Assembly (NCBI GenBank): GCA_016845525.1
Contig: JAERSQ010000266.1
Span: 1-41,678 of the forward strand
Direction: 5' to 3'
From: Pseudomonadota bacterium
GTDB taxonomy: Bacteria; Pseudomonadota; Gammaproteobacteria; Arenicellales; UBA868
Length of the DNA stretch: 41,678 bases
This document shows positions 37,142-41,678 of this stretch, piece after piece. The position numbers were made by a program, and so were the translations under genes. Positions within the stretch are counted from its first letter, which is position 1; every line of letters starts with the position of its first letter. Under the pieces are notes generated by a model. It made no database searches and had not been told where the DNA came from. It worked only from the letters and a program-made list of their open reading frames with translations.

Positions 37142-38968
37142 TCAGGCAGCCCGGCTGGCGCGTTTGCGCTCGTGCTCACGCAGGAATTTCTTTCGAATCC
37201 GGATGGATTCGGGCGTCACTTCCACCAGCTCATCGTCGTTAATGAACTCAAGCGCATATTCCAGCGTGGTCAAGACCGGCGGCGTCAGCAGCAGGTTTTC
37301 GTCAGTGCCAGCGGCACGGATATTGGTCAACTGCTTTGCCTTCAGGGGATTCACCACGAGGTCGTTGGATCTTGAATGAATGCCAATAACCATGCCCTCG
37401 TAAACCTCAACCCCATGGCCAATAAATAGCCGTCCTCGCTCCTGCAGATTGAATAAGGCATAAGCCAGCGCCTTGCCCGCCGACATGGATACCATGACAC
37501 CATTGTTGCGTTCAGCGAGATTACCCTCCAGGCGAGGGCCATAATGATCAAATGCGTGATACATTAATCCGGTTCCTGAACTGATGGTGAGAAATTCCGA
37601 GCGAAACCCAATCAGACCCCGACTGGTGATCAGATAGTCCAGCCGCACGCGGCCACGGCCATCGGGCAACATATCCCGTAGTTGGGCGCGGCGCTCTCCG
37701 AGGTTCTCCATCACGCGGCCCTGGTACGCCTCCTCCACGTCCACGGTCAGTGTCTCGAAAGGCTCATGCGTCACCCCCGCCTCCTCCCGCATGATCACCT
37801 CGGGACGGGAGATGGCCAGTTCGTATCCCTCGCGGCGCATGTTCTCAACAAGAATGGACAGATGCAGTTCTCCCCGGCCCGATACCCGGAACTTGTCGGG
37901 ATCCTCCATGGGTTCGACCCTGAGCGCCACGTTGTGAATGAGTTCGCGCTCGAGCCGTTCTTTGAGATTGCGGCTGGTGACGAATTTGCCTTCGCGCCCT
38001 GCAAAAGGGGAATCGTTCACCTGAAAAGTCATGCTCAAGGTGGGTTGATCCACACTCAGCACAGGGAGTGCCTCAACGGAATCCGGATAACACAGCGTAT
38101 CGGATATCCCCAGCGCGTCGAGCCCTGTCACCGCAACGATATCCCCGGATACAGCACTTTCCGTCTCTACCCGCTCCAGTCCGTCAAACCCCAGGATCTG
38201 CAGGATCCGCCCCTTGCGCACCTTGCCATCCGGCTCAGCAATTGCCACAGGGTCGTTGCGCCGAACCTGGCCGCGCTGAATCCGGCCGATCCCAATGACC
38301 CCGACATAAGGTGAATAATCCAGCGCGCTGATCTGCATCTGGAAAGGACCGTCCGGATCTACCGGCGGAACGGGTGCGTGAGTCACAATCGCATCAAACA
38401 ACGCCTCCATGCCCTGATTTGCTCCTGCAGCTGGTTCTCTTGCGGACCAGCCCTGCAGGGCAGAAGCATAGATGACGGGGAAGTCGAGCTGCGCCTCCGA
38501 TGCACCCAGGCGGTCAAACAGATCAAAGGTCTGGTCCAGCGCCCAATCGGGGCGTGCACCGGGCCGGTCGACCTTGTTGATCACCACAATCGGGCGGAGC
38601 CCATGACTCAAGGCTTTTTGCGTCACAAACCGGGTCTGCGGCATGGGTCCTTCGACCGCATCGACCAGCAGCAGCACAGAATCCACCATCGACAGCACCC
38701 GCTCCACCTCTCCGCCAAAATCTGCGTGGCCCGGGGTGTCAACGATGTTGATGCGCCATTCTCGCCAGCGGATGGAAGTGTTTTTCGACAGGATCGTGAT
38801 GCCGCGCTCTCGCTCCAGATCATTGGAGTCCATGATGCGCTCCCCCATCTCTCCATGTGAAGCCAGCGTGCCGGATTGGCGCAGCAGTTGATCGACCAGC
38901 GTGGTCTTGCCATGGTCAACGTGGGCGATGATCGCCACGTTTCTCAAGTTTTCTATAGAGGGGTGCAT
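37142..38968 (-). CDS. typA: Translational GTPase TypA/BipA
   Basis: A 608-residue ribosome-associated GTPase involved in stress adaptation and 50S assembly. The P-loop AHVDHGKTT is at 15-23, the G2/G3 elements [14 protein letters not shown] and [15 protein letters not shown] follow, and [10 protein letters not shown] is the guanine loop. The EF-G-like domains and the specific C-terminus are complete. Length is that of E. coli BipA (607). There is no strong ribosome site before ATG 38968. An EamA-type fragment ends 65 bases upstream on the same strand. Confidence 0.97.
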   Translation of the reverse strand: MHPSIENLRNVAIIAHVDHGKTTLVDQLLRQSGTLASHGEMGERIMDSNDLERERGITILSKNTSIRWREWRINIVDTPGHADFGGEVERVLSMVDSVLLLVDAVEGPMPQTRFVTQKALSHGLRPIVVINKVDRPGARPDWALDQTFDLFDRLGASEAQLDFPVIYASALQGWSAREPAAGANQGMEALFDAIVTHAPVPPVDPDGPFQMQISALDYSPYVGVIGIGRIQRGQVRRNDPVAIAEPDGKVRKGRILQILGFDGLERVETESAVSGDIVAVTGLDALGISDTLCYPDSVEALPVLSVDQPTLSMTFQVNDSPFAGREGKFVTSRNLKERLERELIHNVALRVEPMEDPDKFRVSGRGELHLSILVENMRREGYELAISRPEVIMREEAGVTHEPFETLTVDVEEAYQGRVMENLGERRAQLRDMLPDGRGRVRLDYLITSRGLIGFRSEFLTISSGTGLMYHAFDHYGPRLEGNLAERNNGVMVSMSAGKALAYALFNLQERGRLFIGHGVEVYEGMVIGIHSRSNDLVVNPLKAKQLTNIRAAGTDENLLLTPPVLTTLEYALEFINDDELVEVTPESIRIRKKFLREHERKRASRAA

Positions 38969-39033
38969 CCCAGAGGATCCTGAATCAGTGAGTCGGATAG
39001 CGCGCGGCGGCGCATTATACCGACAGCGGCGAT

Positions 39034-39432
39034 TCAGCGAAGCGTCGCCTCGGCTGCCGTATCCTGACCCTGGACCTGTTCCCGATGGAAAAGATAGATA
39101 CCCGCACCCACAATGAGCACCATGCCTGTCGCCTCAAGTGCAGACGGAATGTCTCTACAGACCGCAAAGGCAAGAATCATTACCGCTGCCAAACCGCTGT
39201 ATTCGTAGGGCGAAATCACTGCCGGATCTGCAATTCGATAGGCGCTGTGCAGTAAAAGAAAACCCGAAGTGCCGATGAGCGTGATCAGCAACAGAGGCAG
39301 CGTGACGTCGAGGCCATCTAAGCGCCAGGGATGGGTGAAAAATTCGATTCCGTTGATCCCCAGGGCTGAGAGGGAGTCATCACCAAAAAAGAGCCCCATT
39401 AATCCCAAGAGCACTGTCGTGACCAGATACAT
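39034..39432 (-). pseudogene. C-terminal half of a DMT/EamA-family transporter (5' truncated)
   Basis: A 132-residue frame with four to five hydrophobic helices. It aligns by eye only to the second EamA repeat, including the AYRIADPAVISPYEYSGLAAV motif and the final GMVLIVGAGIYLFHRE helix. Family members are about 290-300 residues and need ten helices. The first half is absent: a TAG stands eight codons upstream of the TTG-ATG pair, and the next 260 bases encode nothing like EamA in any minus frame. The residues between that stop and the ATG (NAARRRQG) recall the basic linker between the two repeats. A remnant of a deletion is most likely; an independent half-transporter is possible. Confidence 0.65.
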
Positions 39433-39631
39433 CAAGCCCTGTCGTCGTCGGGCGGCATTCTAGGGATTTCCCTATCCCTTCGGATAACAATGTCGCGATA
39501 GTGGAAACCGAGGCCGCCCCAGACTGACAGGACAACGCGTTGCGCGAGGCCGATGACCAAGGCCTTGCTGCAAAGAAAAGCGGTATCGGGCTTAAGCTGC
39601 TGTGATATCGTCCGCTTCCCCGAATCGGGTG

Positions 39632-39648
39632 CCTGACCGACAGTCAGG
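39632..39648. promoter_or_regulatory. Candidate TetR-type operator upstream of the MFS gene
   Basis: A perfect dyad CCTGAC-CGACA-GTCAGG lies 56 bases before the MFS start. Its TGAC-N5-GTCA core is like operators of several TetR-family repressors. No TetR gene is in the window. Confidence 0.45.
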
Positions 39649-39704
39649 TCACCTTCTGCCAAACCCACTTCAGCCGGTCTTGAGTACCCAGAGCCTGATC
39701 ACTT

Positions 39705-40964
39705 GTGAAAAAGTCTCTCGCCGCTTATCGACAACTCTTCATCATCAACAGCCGTTTGGTGGTCTTCAGTTTTCTGATGACGTTCTACTCAAGTTTTGGC
39801 CAGACTTATTTCATCGGAGTCTTCGGGCCGCAGATTCAGGCCGAGTTTGGCCTGAGCCATACGCTCTGGGGCAGCATTTATCTTGCCGGCACACTGGCAA
39901 GTGCGCTCTTGATGCCTTTCACGGGAGCCCTGATTGATCGATTCTCGCTCTCGGGCTACTCGCTCGCGGTCGGGTTCACCCTGCTGGCGGCCTGCGCCTG
40001 TATTTCTTTAGCATCAGGTCCGGTCATGCTCGTGATCGCAATCTTTCTTTTGCGGCAGTCCGGACAGGGGTTGGCATCGCATGTTTCGATTACGAGCATG
40101 GCGCGATATTTCGATCGGGAGCGCGGCCGCGCCATTGCGGTTGCCTCATTGGGATACGGCGTTGGTGAGGCGGTACTGCCCTTTCTGGCGGTGGTCCTCA
40201 TCACCGTCATAGGCTGGCGCTGGACATACGCCAGCGCCGCCATTGTGGTTGGAGTCACCTTGATCCCCGCGACGCTCTGGCTGCTCAGTAACCATCACCG
40301 CTTTCATCGCCGCTATCTCAGTCAGCTATCTTCCCGGGAGGCCTCTGCGGCCTCAAATTCCGTTTCCTGGACCAGGGGGCAGGTGCTCCACGACATCAGG
40401 TTCTACGTCATGGCTCCCGGCATACTGTCCTCGCCCATGATCGTGACCGCTTTCTTTTTCCATCATCTAAATGTCGCCGACGCCAAGGGTTGGTCTGGTG
40501 AATGGATCACCGGGACTTATATCTTTTATGCCCTGGCAGGAATCATTACGGTCCTCCTTGCCGGACCGCTGATTGATCGCTTCCGGGCCCAGCGCGTGAT
40601 TCAGATTATGTTGATTCCGCTGATCGGGGCGTGTTTCATGCTCGCGGTCGCTGATCAGGCGGTCTGGGTGATTCCCTATATGATCATGATGGGCCTGCAC
40701 ACAGGGCTCATCCACACCTCAGCCTCGGCCCTGTGGGCAGAGCTCTATGGGCCGCAACACCTTGGTGCCATCAAGAGCCTCTATCTGGCCCTGATGGTTT
40801 TCGCCTCAGCGGTGGGTCCGGTGGTCATGGGGATGCTGATGGACGCCGGGCTTGGCATCTATCAGGTCTGCAGCCTCTTTGGCATATTCATTGCACTCGG
40901 AGCCGTGCTGATTGTGGTTGCCCTGCGCATGAAGCCTGCCCTGCCTCAAATGCTTACAGATTGA
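39705..40964 (+). CDS. Major facilitator superfamily transporter
   Basis: A 419-residue inner-membrane carrier with about 12 predicted helices and a charged central loop near residues 195-225 (HHRFHRRYLSQL). The loop after helix 2 contains GALIDRFS and the later one GPLIDRFRAQ, the usual MFS signature positions. It resembles oxalate/formate-antiporter-like or monocarboxylate-type MFS proteins, but the substrate is not readable. A GTG at 39705 starts it; upstream support is weak. A palindromic operator-like site lies 56 bases upstream. srkA starts 5 bases after its stop and may be co-transcribed. Confidence 0.88.
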   Translation: MKKSLAAYRQLFIINSRLVVFSFLMTFYSSFGQTYFIGVFGPQIQAEFGLSHTLWGSIYLAGTLASALLMPFTGALIDRFSLSGYSLAVGFTLLAACACISLASGPVMLVIAIFLLRQSGQGLASHVSITSMARYFDRERGRAIAVASLGYGVGEAVLPFLAVVLITVIGWRWTYASAAIVVGVTLIPATLWLLSNHHRFHRRYLSQLSSREASAASNSVSWTRGQVLHDIRFYVMAPGILSSPMIVTAFFFHHLNVADAKGWSGEWITGTYIFYALAGIITVLLAGPLIDRFRAQRVIQIMLIPLIGACFMLAVADQAVWVIPYMIMMGLHTGLIHTSASALWAELYGPQHLGAIKSLYLALMVFASAVGPVVMGMLMDAGLGIYQVCSLFGIFIALGAVLIVVALRMKPALPQMLTD

Positions 40965-40969
40965 ATGCC

Positions 40970-41678
40970 ATGCCAGACACCGATACCGCAATGACCACGT
41001 ATGAAGGACTGGGACCTGAAGCGGTGCTCTGTGCCGTCGACAGCCAGGGATTTCAGTGTGACGGGCGCTTGCTCGAGATGAATAGTTTTGAGAATCGCGT
41101 CTATCAGTTAGGTATCGAGGATGGCGGCATGCTCATCGCCAAGTTTTACCGCCCGGGCCGTTGGAGTGATGCCGCCATCTTGGAGGAACACGCCTTTGCC
41201 CTGGACCTTGCCGCTCAAGACATCGATCTGGTGCCGCCTCTTACTGATAGCAACGGCAGCACGCTGCGCGTTTTTGAGCCATACCGCTTTGCCCTCTTTG
41301 AGCGACGCGGGGGACGATCTCCTGATTTTGAAGATGCCGAGCAGCTTCGTCAGTTAGGCCGCTTCATCGGACGTTTGCACGCCATCGGCAAAAAAGAACG
41401 CTATCAGCACCGGCCGACTCTCAATGTCACCACTTTTGGCAGCGACTGTGCCCGCTTTCTGCTTGAGCATGATTTCATTCCATCCGAACTGATTCCCGCC
41501 TATGAGTCGCTGACTCAGGACCTGATTCAGAGGGTGGCCTGGTGCTATGAGCGCTGCCCTGATCTCAAATTGATCCGCACCCACGGCGACTGCCATCGCG
41601 GCAACATTCTGTGGACAGAGGCGGGCCCGCATATGGTGGATCTGGATGATTCACGCATGGCGCCGGCGGTGCAGGATC
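40970..41678 (+). CDS. srkA: Stress response Ser/Thr kinase SrkA (3' end cut by window)
   Basis: The frame stays open to the last base, giving about 236 residues of a family that is about 330 long. NSFENRVYQLG, AKFYRPGRWSDAAILEEH and a catalytic HGDCHRGNILW followed by VDLDDSRMAP match E. coli SrkA/YihE closely. SrkA is an aminoglycoside-phosphotransferase-like cytoplasmic kinase that protects against stress-induced death. In this frame both ATG 40970 and ATG 40991 are possible; neither has a clear ribosome site. The last third, including the end of the kinase lobe, is outside the window. dsbA often follows srkA in enteric bacteria but cannot be seen here. Confidence 0.93.
   Translation, partial: MPDTDTAMTTYEGLGPEAVLCAVDSQGFQCDGRLLEMNSFENRVYQLGIEDGGMLIAKFYRPGRWSDAAILEEHAFALDLAAQDIDLVPPLTDSNGSTLRVFEPYRFALFERRGGRSPDFEDAEQLRQLGRFIGRLHAIGKKERYQHRPTLNVTTFGSDCARFLLEHDFIPSELIPAYESLTQDLIQRVAWCYERCPDLKLIRTHGDCHRGNILWTEAGPHMVDLDDSRMAPAVQD

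Noticed and set aside
39432-39668. A 78-codon minus-strand frame as the missing first half of the EamA transporter
   Set aside because: Its translation is mostly polar with no run of five helices, so it is not the missing repeat.

Overview
The window looks like a GC-rich chromosomal segment of a gammaproteobacterium, possibly a marine or halophilic one. Evidence for this is a divergent ppsR/ppsA pair, a RimO of Pseudomonas type, TtcA with PP-loop and CxxC pairs, an MltD-like transglycosylase, a P-II protein with a perfect T-loop, and a SrkA/YihE kinase. I saw no rRNA, tRNA, CRISPR array, insertion sequence or phage gene. Both ends cut genes: an SDR oxidoreductase at the left and srkA at the right.

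Region 1 (1-7619, all +) is a five-gene catabolic block: two related SDR dehydrogenases, an 811-residue FAD/folate demethylating dehydrogenase of the dimethylglycine/sarcosine type, a choline-sulfatase-like enzyme, and a trimethylamine-dehydrogenase-like flavoprotein that lacks one of its four expected cluster cysteines. The block looks built to strip sulfate and N-methyl groups from a small osmolyte-like compound. A related theme returns at 18139-21707, where a non-pyrrolysine MttB-family methyltransferase sits behind a polysaccharide-deacetylase-like gene, divergent from an ornithine-cyclodeaminase-family gene.

Region 2 (7671-18118) is mostly housekeeping. It holds a small cupin, an MscS channel, P-II, a coupled sulfurtransferase/DAHP synthase/MsrB operon, a large MltD-like lytic transglycosylase with cysteine-paired LysM repeats, and a class I fumarase overlapping a periplasmic tandem-thioredoxin protein, followed by pdxH.

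Region 3 (21722-30411) holds a small membrane protein behind a long AsmA-family protein, then ttcA and an M18 aminopeptidase with a TTG start. A clear bidirectional terminator follows, and then a cytochrome c and prfC on the other strand.

Region 4 (30412-41678) starts with about 375 bases without a gene. Next come a tungstate-type ABC transporter reduced to tupB and tupA, with no ATPase in the window, then rimO, ppsR, ppsA and typA. A DMT/EamA transporter remnant (C-terminal half only) follows, then an MFS transporter preceded by a TetR-like operator dyad, and the beginning of srkA.

Functional calls rest on motifs and remembered family sequences; no database search was possible. The best candidates for something new are the demethylation/desulfation locus with its altered Fe-S motif, the MttB/deacetylase operon without a corrinoid protein, the divergent DAHP synthase, and the cysteine-paired LysM array.
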